40,936 nucleotides of DNA. Source: Actinomycetota bacterium. GTDB lineage: Bacteria; Actinomycetota; UBA4738; HRBIN12. The DNA is taken from NCBI GenBank assembly GCA_021325015.1, contig JAJPHY010000145.1:1-40936 (forward strand), written 5' to 3'. Positions 32,978 to 39,852 of the stretch are shown here, in pieces. A model generated the notes under the pieces. That model saw only the letters and a program-made list of their open reading frames with translations. It was not told the DNA's origin and did no database searches. The translations under genes were made by a program, and so were the position numbers. Position 1 is the first letter of the stretch; each line of letters opens with the position of its first letter.

Positions 32978-33861
32978 GACGCGTAGTAGACGAGGCGCTT
33001 GCCGACCCAGAGCTGGATCGCGGTGAGGATCAAGATCACGACGAGCAGCACGTACGCGATCGCGGCCGCGTAGCCGGCGATGCCCTGCGCGAACGCGAGC
33101 TGGTAGAGGTAGAACACCGGCACGTAGGTCGAGGTCCCGGGCCCGCCGTTCGTGAGCAGGTAGACCTCGTCGAAGAGCTGGATCGCGTTGATCGAGGAGA
33201 ACACGACGAGGAACAGCGTCGCGGGGCCGAGGAGCGGCAGCGTGATCGTGCGGAAGATCCCCCACGGCCGAGCCCCGTCGATGGCCGCGGCCTCGACGAG
33301 CTCTTGCGGGATGCCCTGCAGCGCCGCGAGGTAGATGATGGCGTCGAACCCGATCCATCCCCACACGGTCATCGCGATGATCGAGTAGAGGGCGCCGTCC
33401 GAGCTCGTGAAGAACCCGAAGGGGCCGAGCCCGAGCTTGCCGAGGATCCAGTTCGCCAGGCCGAACGTGGGGTCGAACAGCCAGAGGAACATGATGGCGG
33501 TCGCGATCGAGGAGATCACGACCGGCACGAAGACCGCCATTCGGTAGACGCGGATCCCCACCACCTTCCGGTTGAGCGCGATCGCGGCGAACAGGCCGCC
33601 GCCGACCGAGAGCGGGACGAACAGGCTCGTGTACACGACCGCGTGCACCATCGACGCCTTGAACAGCGGGTCGCGGCCGAGCGCGCGGTAGTTCTCGAGG
33701 CCGATCCACTGCGGCGGCGCGAGCAGGTTGTTCCGCTGGAAGGACATCAGCGCCGACCACACGATCGGCACGATCCCGAACGTGACCACGAGCAGGACCG
33801 CGGGGAGCGCGAAGGCCCAGCCCACCACGTGCTCGGACTGCGCGATGCGCCGGACGTTCAC
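32974..33861 (-). CDS. ABC sugar importer permease (MalF/UgpA type)
   Basis: This is the first permease of the importer, 295 aa with six predicted helices. The EAA motif is ELVEAAAIDGARPWGIFR. NGGPGTSTYVPVFYLYQLAF is the conserved periplasmic loop seen in CUT1 permeases. The GTG start has GAGAGGG directly upstream, 28 nt behind the binding protein stop. It pairs with the MalG-type permease. Confidence 0.95.
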   Translation of the reverse strand: MNVRRIAQSEHVVGWAFALPAVLLVVTFGIVPIVWSALMSFQRNNLLAPPQWIGLENYRALGRDPLFKASMVHAVVYTSLFVPLSVGGGLFAAIALNRKVVGIRVYRMAVFVPVVISSIATAIMFLWLFDPTFGLANWILGKLGLGPFGFFTSSDGALYSIIAMTVWGWIGFDAIIYLAALQGIPQELVEAAAIDGARPWGIFRTITLPLLGPATLFLVVFSSINAIQLFDEVYLLTNGGPGTSTYVPVFYLYQLAFAQGIAGYAAAIAYVLLVVILILTAIQLWVGKRLVYYAS

Positions 33862-33889
33862 GCCCTCTCGTTCCCCTCCGGCGGTCGGC

Positions 33890-35200
33890 CTAGCCCGGCA
33901 CCGCCAGAAATCCGTTCGCCTGGTCGGCCGCCTGGTTCAGCGCATCCTGCGGGCTCGCCTTCCCCTGGATCGCCGTGATGAGCGCCTGACCGAGCGCCGC
34001 CGAGATCCGAGGGTACTGCGTGATCTGCGGGCGCGCCTTCAGCACGTTCTCCAGGTTCTGGACGAACACCTCCGTCCCGGGGTACTTCGTGTAGAACTGC
34101 TGGAACTCCGGCATCTGGGCGACCGAGGCCCGGGTCGGCAGGTGGCTCGTGTCGAGGCAGTCCTGCAGGACCTGCTCGGGCGAGGTCATGAAGCTGAGGA
34201 ACTTCCACGCCGCGTCCACGCGCTCCGGCCCGTTGTCGAAGATGACCCAGTTGTCCGGGCCCGCGATCGTCTGGTGGCTGCCGCCGGGGTCGAACGAGGG
34301 CATGACCTGCACCCCGTAGTTCACGTCCGGGAAGCCCGACAGGTCCCACGGTCCAGTGATCACCATCCCGATCTTGCCCGAGTTGAAGAGCTGGGCGTAC
34401 TTGCCCGAGTCCGGCTTGAAGTCCAGGTACATCGAGCCGTCCTCGTAGATGGACCGGAGCATCTCGAGCGCCCGGACGCCGGGCGCCTGGTTGAAGGCGA
34501 CCGTCTTCCCGTCGGGGGAGAGGATGTCGCCCCCGGCCTCCCAGAGCATCGCCTCGTACTGCCACACCATGGTCTCGCTGCCATCGGCGGGAAACACCAG
34601 CCCGAAGACCTTGTTGGCCGGGTCGGTGAGCGCCTTCGCGTCGGCGCGCAGCTCGTCCCAGGTCCAGTCCGGCCCCGGCTCCTGGAGGCCGGCCTTGGCG
34701 AACAGGTCCTTGTTGTAGACCACGGCGAGGTTGTCCACGAGGGCCGGCACCCCGTAGACGCGCCCGTTCACGGTCGCCACCGCGCGCTCGCCGGGGTAGA
34801 AATCGTCCCAGTTGAAGCCGTTCGACTGCACGCGGCTGGTGAGGTCGACGAGCTTGGGGCTCTGCGCGAGCTGCGGCATGTTCGTCCCGTACTGGTACGA
34901 GATGTCGGGCTGCTTGTTGCCCTGGATCGCGACGGTGGCCTTCTGCAGCGCGTAGTCGCTGTTCACGTACTGGAGCTCGATCGTGATGTTCGGGTTCTGC
35001 TTCTCGAACTCCTTGACCATCCGCTCGATCGACAGGTACTCGTAGGACTGGTTCGCGGGCGGCGGGGGCGTGTACCCCATCCACATCACGAGGTGGATCT
35101 GCCCGCCGGAGCCGGTGGCGGTCCCCCCGCCGCCCCCTCCGGTGCATGCCGTGGCGACGAGCGCGAGCACCAGCGGCAGGGCCAGCCAGAAGCGCTTCAT
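33890..35200 (-). CDS. ABC sugar-binding lipoprotein
   Basis: This 436-aa extracellular solute-binding protein (family 1) is anchored by a lipobox (TAC with Cys at residue 19), followed by a glycine-rich linker. Typical parts are EFEKQNPNITIELQYV, YGVPALVDNLAVVYNKDLF and GKIGMVITGPWDLSGF. The ligand is not readable; the aromatic-rich pocket fits an oligosaccharide. The ATG overlaps the SIS gene stop (ATGA) and has GGAGGG ahead. The protein catches glycans, perhaps those set free by the GH114 enzyme. Confidence 0.94.
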   Translation of the reverse strand: MKRFWLALPLVLALVATACTGGGGGGTATGSGGQIHLVMWMGYTPPPPANQSYEYLSIERMVKEFEKQNPNITIELQYVNSDYALQKATVAIQGNKQPDISYQYGTNMPQLAQSPKLVDLTSRVQSNGFNWDDFYPGERAVATVNGRVYGVPALVDNLAVVYNKDLFAKAGLQEPGPDWTWDELRADAKALTDPANKVFGLVFPADGSETMVWQYEAMLWEAGGDILSPDGKTVAFNQAPGVRALEMLRSIYEDGSMYLDFKPDSGKYAQLFNSGKIGMVITGPWDLSGFPDVNYGVQVMPSFDPGGSHQTIAGPDNWVIFDNGPERVDAAWKFLSFMTSPEQVLQDCLDTSHLPTRASVAQMPEFQQFYTKYPGTEVFVQNLENVLKARPQITQYPRISAALGQALITAIQGKASPQDALNQAADQANGFLAVPG

Positions 35201-36099
35201 CGGATCCCTCCAGTCTCGCTCGATGGCGTGAGCACGACGGAACGCGTCAGGTGATCGGGGTGGTCCGGGTCGAGGCCGCGGGCCTCGGCGAGCGCGAGCG
35301 CCACCCGGTGGACGTGCACGAGCTCGGCCATGGGGTCCAGCGTCCCCCGGATCACGGTCGCGCCGGTGGCCGCGACGTCGCGAAGGAGGTCCTCGTCGAG
35401 CTCGCCGAGCGTCCACACGACGGACCCCGGGCCGGCCAGGCTGATCGGCCCGTGCCGGTACTCCATCGCCGGGTACGACTCCGCGAAGGCGCGGGCGGCC
35501 TCCCGAAGCTTCAGGGCTGCCTCGTTCGCGAGGCCGACGGTCCAGCCCGTCCCCAGGAACACGAAGTGAGGGTCCCCCGCGGGCGCCACGCGGAGCGGCT
35601 CCTCGAGCGCCCTCGCCCCCTGCGCGATCGCGACCTCGAGGTCCTGGCCCAGACCGGCGCGGAGGAACGCGAGCGTGCTCGTCGCGAACCGCGTCTGTAC
35701 CACCGAGCGCTCGTCGGCGAACTCGAGCGCGACCGCCTCGTCCGCGGCGTCGGCGATCGGCGTCGCGGGGTCCCCGACGATCGCCAGGCGCCGGCCGGCC
35801 CGAACGGCCTCGAGGAACCGAAGGGTCTCGGTGGTGGTGCCGCTCCTCGAGAGCGCCAGGACGGCGTCGTACCGGCGACCGAGCGGGGCCTCGGATGCCG
35901 GGAAGGCGTCGGTCTCGCCCGCACCCGTCGACTCGCGCAGGCTCGCGTACGCCTGCGCGACGTACAGCGACGTCCCGCAGCCGACGACCGCCACCCGGGC
36001 CCCCGCCCGGGGAAACCAGGGCCGTCGCTCCGCCCCCCGCCGAGCCGCCTCCCGCCAGCACAGCGGCTGGCTGGCGATTTCACGCGCGATTTCGCTCAC
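35197..36099 (-). CDS. SIS-domain sugar isomerase/deaminase, GlmS-C/AgaS-like
   Basis: This 300-aa protein has two SIS domains and no glutaminase domain. It matches the isomerase half of GlmS and the AgaS group. EIASQP at 7-12, GCGTSLYVAQ at 40-49 and SRSGTTTET at 84-92 are the first-domain marks; NEAALKLREAARAFAESYP at 192-210 and EYRHGP at 213-218 carry the catalytic Glu and His region. It should bind an amino-sugar 6-phosphate or ketose 6-phosphate. It is the first gene of the importer operon, with a leaderless GTG start, which ties the importer to amino-sugar use. AgaS acts in galactosamine/N-acetylgalactosamine pathways. Confidence 0.9.
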   Translation of the reverse strand: MSEIAREIASQPLCWREAARRGAERRPWFPRAGARVAVVGCGTSLYVAQAYASLRESTGAGETDAFPASEAPLGRRYDAVLALSRSGTTTETLRFLEAVRAGRRLAIVGDPATPIADAADEAVALEFADERSVVQTRFATSTLAFLRAGLGQDLEVAIAQGARALEEPLRVAPAGDPHFVFLGTGWTVGLANEAALKLREAARAFAESYPAMEYRHGPISLAGPGSVVWTLGELDEDLLRDVAATGATVIRGTLDPMAELVHVHRVALALAEARGLDPDHPDHLTRSVVLTPSSETGGIR

Positions 36100-36107
36100 T
36101 TGGGCCG

Positions 36108-36113
36108 ACTATA
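36108..36113 (-). promoter_or_regulatory. -10 box, leaderless promoter of SIS-importer operon
   Basis: TATAGT on the minus strand ends 8 nt before the GTG at 36099. A weak -35-like TTGCGC (36137-36132) lies 18 nt upstream, inside the left half of the DeoR operator. Confidence 0.55.
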
Positions 36114-36133
36114 GGTCAGAAACACGCAGACGC

Positions 36134-36158
36134 GCAACGGACCTCTATACTCCGTTGC
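36134..36158. promoter_or_regulatory. Inverted-repeat operator for DeoR regulator
   Basis: GCAACGGA (36134-36141) and TCCGTTGC (36151-36158) are an exact 8-bp inverted repeat with 9 nt between. It spans the -10 box of the regulator gene and touches its ATG, and its left half lies at the -35 position of the divergent importer operon. One bound repressor could shut both promoters. Confidence 0.6.
36146..36151 (+). promoter_or_regulatory. -10 box, leaderless promoter of DeoR gene
   Basis: TATACT matches the consensus at 5 of 6 positions and lies 7 nt before the ATG at 36159. No ribosome binding site in the gap. Confidence 0.6.
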
Positions 36159-36914
36159 ATGCGCCAGGCCGAGCGCTTCGGGGTGATCCTCGAGGAGCTG
36201 GCGACCGGCGGCTCGGTGGCGGTCGCCGAGCTCTGCGGGATCCTGGGCGTGTCGGCGGCCACGGTGCGGCGAGACCTCGAGGCCCTCGAGGAGCAGCGCC
36301 TGCTCACCAGGACCCACGGTGGAGCCGTCGCGCAGATGGTCTCCTACGAGCTCCCCCTGCGATACAAGTCGGCGCGCCGCCAGGAGCAGAAGCGGCGCAT
36401 CGGTCAGGAGGCCGCGGCCCGCATCCACGACGGCGCGGTGATCGGCCTGACCGGCGGGACGACGACCACCGAGGTCGCGCGCGCGGTCGCCCACCGGCCG
36501 CTCACCGTGGTGACCAACGCGCTGAACATCGCGAGCGAGCTCGCGATCCGTCCGAACGTCAAGCTCGTCGTGACCGGCGGGGTCGTGCGCTCGGAGTCCT
36601 ACGAGCTGGTTGGGCCGCTCGCCGACGAGACCCTCGCCGACCTGCACCTCGACGTCGCGTTCGTCGGCGCGGACGGGATCACGGCGCGGGACGGGCTCAC
36701 GACCCACCACGAGATCGAGGCCCACACGGACCGGGCGCTCATGGATCGCGCGGCCCGCGTGGTGGTCGTGGCCGACGGCTCCAAGCTCGGACGGGTCGCC
36801 TTCGCCACGATCGCGCCGCTGTCGGCGGTGCACGAGCTGATCACGGACCTCGACGCGGATCCGGAGGAGCTGTCCCGGGTCCGCGAGACGGGGCTGTCCG
36901 TGACGACGGTCTGA
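36159..36914 (+). CDS. DeoR-family transcriptional repressor
   Basis: This 251-aa regulator has a DeoR helix-turn-helix at residues 18-41 (VAELCGILGVSAATVRRDL) and the RTHGGAV link after it. The C-terminal sensor (DeoRC) domain is an isomerase-like fold that binds phosphorylated sugars; GLTGGTTTTEVARAV and FVGADGI are its phosphate-site motifs. It diverges from the SIS-importer operon and likely represses both that operon and itself through the inverted repeat at 36134-36158, with release by a sugar phosphate. It may also control the GH4-GH114 and eight-gene operons, but I see no copy of the repeat there. The MFS gene follows at 13 nt. Confidence 0.94.
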   Translation: MRQAERFGVILEELATGGSVAVAELCGILGVSAATVRRDLEALEEQRLLTRTHGGAVAQMVSYELPLRYKSARRQEQKRRIGQEAAARIHDGAVIGLTGGTTTTEVARAVAHRPLTVVTNALNIASELAIRPNVKLVVTGGVVRSESYELVGPLADETLADLHLDVAFVGADGITARDGLTTHHEIEAHTDRALMDRAARVVVVADGSKLGRVAFATIAPLSAVHELITDLDADPEELSRVRETGLSVTTV

Positions 36915-36927
36915 GAAGCTGATCGGC

Positions 36928-38157
36928 GTGGGCCGGGGAGGCGTCCGCGACGCGGTCGCGGTGCAGGGGCTGTTCGTCGCGTTCGGCGTCGCGATCGCGG
37001 CGTTCTTCCCGTTCCTGACGCTCTACCTCAGCGGGCGCGGCCTGTCGCCCGACGAGATCGGCCTCGTGGTCGCGGTCATCGCGACGGCCCGGTTCGTGGC
37101 CAACCCCGTGTGGGGTCACGTGGCGGATACGCGGCTCGGCCGCCTGACCGCCCTTCGCCTCGGCGCGCTCGGGGTGGCCCTCACCGCGCTCGCGATGAAC
37201 GCCGTTCACGGGGTCGTGCCGCTCGCCGCCATGGGCTTCGTCCTCGCCACGTGGCAGGTGGCGACCGGCCCGAACCTCGACGCGATCGCCCTCGCCTATC
37301 TCGGGGACGAGGGGATGACCGGCTACGGTCGGATCCGGGCCTGGGAGAGCCTGTCGTACGCGATCGCGTGCTTGGGGTTCGGGGCCGCGCTCGAGCGGAT
37401 CGGCGTGGGCTGGTCGATGCCGATCTACGGTGCCGCCTGCGTCGGCGTGCTCGCGTGGACGGCGACGCTCCATCGTGACACGCCCAAGCGCCTGACCGGG
37501 CACGGACGACTCGGCGCCGTCGGCGCGGTGTTCCGCGAGGCGCCGAGGTTCTGGGGCTTCCTCGCGGCGACCCTGCTCGTGTGGATCGGGTTCAACGCCG
37601 CGTGGAACTTCATCGCGCTCAAGATCTCCGACGAGGGCGGCGGACCGCTGCTGGTCGGCTTCGGGCTCGCGCTGGGCGGGCTCGTGGAGGTGGCGACGAT
37701 GCGGGTCTCGTCGCGGCTGCAGGAGCGGTGGGGGCTCCGGCGCGTGTTCGTCGCCGGATGCCTCGCCTACGCACTCGGGTTCGTGCTGTGGGGGCTGGTG
37801 TCCGACCCGACGGCGGTGTCCGTCCTCAGCGTGTTCGAGGGGCTCGCGTTCAGCCTGCTGTTCACCACGATCGTGGTGGTCGTCGGCCGCCTGCTACCCC
37901 CGACGCTGTACTCCACCGGGAACGCGATGGCCCAGATGGTGGGGTTCGGCGTGGCGCCGATCCTCGGGGCCGGGATCGGCGGGCTCGTCTACCAGGGCGT
38001 CGGCCCGATCGCTCTGTACCTCGGGGCGGCCGCGCTCGCGCTCGGAGGAGCGGTCGCGGCCTGGTTCGCGCTCTCGACCAAGGAGCTGTCCGAGCCGACC
38101 GCCGTGGTGGCCGGGGTCCAGCCCGGAGCCCAGCCCGAGCCGGGGCTCGTGCCGTGA
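36928..38157 (+). CDS. Major facilitator superfamily transporter
   Basis: This 409-aa protein has 12 predicted helices and an MFS pattern related to the LacY/nucleoside-type group: GLFVAFGVAIAAFFPFLTLY in helix 1 and the loop NPVWGHVADTRLGR after helix 2. The two halves are joined by a loop near residue 195. GTG start, 13 nt behind the regulator stop, without a clear ribosome binding site, so it depends on coupling to the regulator gene. It may be a second importer or an exporter of sugars. The C-terminal tail is Pro-rich. Convergent with the second GH4 gene, 9 nt between stops. Confidence 0.9.
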   Translation: MGRGGVRDAVAVQGLFVAFGVAIAAFFPFLTLYLSGRGLSPDEIGLVVAVIATARFVANPVWGHVADTRLGRLTALRLGALGVALTALAMNAVHGVVPLAAMGFVLATWQVATGPNLDAIALAYLGDEGMTGYGRIRAWESLSYAIACLGFGAALERIGVGWSMPIYGAACVGVLAWTATLHRDTPKRLTGHGRLGAVGAVFREAPRFWGFLAATLLVWIGFNAAWNFIALKISDEGGGPLLVGFGLALGGLVEVATMRVSSRLQERWGLRRVFVAGCLAYALGFVLWGLVSDPTAVSVLSVFEGLAFSLLFTTIVVVVGRLLPPTLYSTGNAMAQMVGFGVAPILGAGIGGLVYQGVGPIALYLGAAALALGGAVAAWFALSTKELSEPTAVVAGVQPGAQPEPGLVP

Positions 38158-38166
38158 ACGCCGGTC

Positions 38167-39474
38167 TCAGCCGCGGCGGATGCCCTCGGGCATCAGGTCC
38201 CCGTGGGCCTCGATCAGCTCGTCGCACATCTCGACGATTCGACGGGTTGTGAGCGTCGCCGCCGTGTTCGGATCGAGGAGCGCCGCCTGGTAGACCAGGT
38301 CCCGGCGCTCCTCGAGCGCCGCACGAACGGTGAGCTCGACCACGTTCACGAACGTCCGGTGCAGAGCGAGGAGCTGCGGGGGGATCGTCCCGATCCGCGT
38401 CGGCTGAAGGCCGTTCTTGTCCACGAGGCACGGAACCTCGACGCACGCGTCGTCGGGCAGACCGGCGATCAGGCCGGCGTTGCGGACGTTTGCGTAGACC
38501 TCGCGCGGGGTCCCGGTCGCGATCGAGTGGATGATCTCCGACGCGAGCTCGGAGGTCGGCTGGATGTCGAGCTCCTCGCCGGCGTCCAGGCGCGCCTTGG
38601 TCCGCTCCCAGTCCGCGAGGTTCTCGTCGCTGCGGTACACGTAATCGTCGAGGAGGATGCGGTACCGGTCGATCTCCTCGTCGTGCCGGAGGAACCACGG
38701 CACGTACTCGCTCGAGTGCTCGCTGGACTCGGTGGGGAAGTAGCCGAAGCGCGTGAAGATCTCGACGCGCACGCGGCGCCCGAGCCCTTCGGGGTCGGCC
38801 TCGACGATGGCCCGGAGCCGAGGATAGAGGTCCTCGCCGGTGCGGCGGCTCCGGAACTCCAGGACGAACGCCTGGTGGTTGAACCCCGCCGTTCGGAACG
38901 CGACGTCCTCCTCCCGCTCGCCGACGGTTCGCGCGAGGAACGCGTGCGTGTCGCGGACGGAGTGGCACACGCCGACCACGCGCGCGAACGGCGTCCCCGC
39001 GTACACGCCCCAGGGGACCATGGCCATCGGATTTGCGTAGTTGAGCAGGAGTGCGTCGGGGCTCAGCTCGTGCAGGTCGTTGCCGATCCCGACCATGACC
39101 GGGATCGTGCGCAGCCCCCGGAAGATTCCCCCGATGCCGAGCGTGTCGGCGATGGTCTGCCGCACGCCGTACTTCTTCGGGATCTCGAAGTCGCGCAGGG
39201 TCGCCGCGTACCCCCCCACCTGGATCTCGTTGATCACGAAGTCGGCGCCGGCGAGCGCGGCCCGCCGCTCCGCGTGGGCCTCGACGGTGTGGCCGGCCCC
39301 GGACCGGCGCACGATCGACTCGGCGGCCCGCGCCGCGTAGGTGAGCCGCTCCTCGTCGATGTCGTGCAGCGTGATCCGCACATCGCCCCGCAGCTCCTCG
39401 TACGAGCAGAGGTCGGCGACGACGTTGCGGGTGAACTCGACGCTCCCGGCCCCGATCAGCGCGACGGTGATCAC
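38167..39474 (-). CDS. Glycoside hydrolase family 4 enzyme (second copy)
   Basis: This 435-aa GH4 enzyme has the dinucleotide motif VALIGAGSVEFTR near the start, NYANPM at 145-150, C170 in GVCHS and H200 in GFNHQAF as metal ligands. It resembles the alpha-galactosidase/alpha-glucosidase (MelA/AglA) branch. It is only distantly like the first GH4 enzyme in the window, so the two are not a recent duplication. The start is a GTG at 39474 with a TAGACT box exactly 7 nt before it, which fits a leaderless message. It likely cleaves another glycoside that the importer or MFS protein brings in. Confidence 0.93.
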   Translation of the reverse strand: MITVALIGAGSVEFTRNVVADLCSYEELRGDVRITLHDIDEERLTYAARAAESIVRRSGAGHTVEAHAERRAALAGADFVINEIQVGGYAATLRDFEIPKKYGVRQTIADTLGIGGIFRGLRTIPVMVGIGNDLHELSPDALLLNYANPMAMVPWGVYAGTPFARVVGVCHSVRDTHAFLARTVGEREEDVAFRTAGFNHQAFVLEFRSRRTGEDLYPRLRAIVEADPEGLGRRVRVEIFTRFGYFPTESSEHSSEYVPWFLRHDEEIDRYRILLDDYVYRSDENLADWERTKARLDAGEELDIQPTSELASEIIHSIATGTPREVYANVRNAGLIAGLPDDACVEVPCLVDKNGLQPTRIGTIPPQLLALHRTFVNVVELTVRAALEERRDLVYQAALLDPNTAATLTTRRIVEMCDELIEAHGDLMPEGIRRG

Positions 39475-39481
39475 GCCGCCG

Positions 39482-39487
39482 AGTCTA
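39482..39487 (-). promoter_or_regulatory. -10 box, leaderless promoter of second GH4 gene
   Basis: TAGACT on the minus strand lies 7 nt before the GTG at 39474. No ribosome binding site between them. Confidence 0.5.
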
Positions 39488-39506
39488 CCCGCCGCGCTCA
39501 CGGGTC

Positions 39507-39539
39507 GGTTCGCGAAGCCGAAGCGGGTTCGCGTACGAT
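39507..39539 (+). promoter_or_regulatory. Direct repeats and -10 box before AsnC-domain gene
   Basis: GGTTCGCG occurs at 39507-39514 and 39526-39533, 19 bp apart (about two helical turns), directly before a TACGAT box at 39534-39539. Two protein-binding half-sites on one face of the helix are possible. Confidence 0.35.
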
Positions 39540-39570
39540 AGGCACGAGCCGTCCGAGCGAGGGGGTTCCC

Positions 39571-39804
39571 GTGGTCAGCGCGTACATCCTCATCCAGACC
39601 GAGGTCGGCAAGGCGAGCCACGTCACCCGGGAGATCGGCAAGATCAGCGGCGTCGTGACGGTGGACGGAGTCACCGGTCCCTACGACGTCATCGCGCGGG
39701 GAGAGGCGAGCGACCTGGACGAGCTCGCGAAGTCGATCGTGATGCCGATCCAGACCGTCGAGGGCGTCACGAGGACGCTGACCTGCCCGGTCCTGCAGCT
39801 CTGA
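39571..39804 (+). CDS. Stand-alone AsnC/Lrp ligand-binding (RAM) domain protein
   Basis: This 77-aa protein is only the ligand-binding half of an Lrp/AsnC regulator, without the helix-turn-helix. AYILIQTEVGKASHVTREI opens the alpha/beta sandwich, and GVTGPYDVIARGEASDLDEL is the typical middle part. Such stand-alone domains bind amino acids and form oligomers, sometimes with full Lrp proteins. GTG start with GAGGGGG 6 nt upstream. It is next to the divergent GH4 gene and convergent with an amino-acid-type FAD oxidase. Confidence 0.9.
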   Translation: MVSAYILIQTEVGKASHVTREIGKISGVVTVDGVTGPYDVIARGEASDLDELAKSIVMPIQTVEGVTRTLTCPVLQL

Positions 39805-39846
39805 CGTCTCGAGGCCCCGCCCCGCGGCCCCGACGTCTCGAGGCCC
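39803..39846. repeat. 15-bp direct repeat between convergent genes
   Basis: GACGTCTCGAGGCCC occurs at 39803-39817 and again at 39832-39846, with a further C-rich similarity after each copy. It fills the 48-nt gap between two convergent genes and probably came from a short tandem duplication. Confidence 0.7.
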
Positions 39847-39852
39847 GGCCCC

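Noticed and set aside
35197-36099. Calling the SIS protein glucosamine-6-phosphate synthase (GlmS)
   Set aside because: The N-terminal glutaminase domain is absent, so it cannot make glucosamine-6-phosphate from glutamine.
38090-38157. Hairpin CGAGCC/GGCTCG near the end of the MFS gene as a terminator
   Set aside because: It lies within the coding region in a Pro-rich repeat-like tail (CAGCCCGAG type) and has only a 2-nt loop; chance is likely in such GC-rich sequence.
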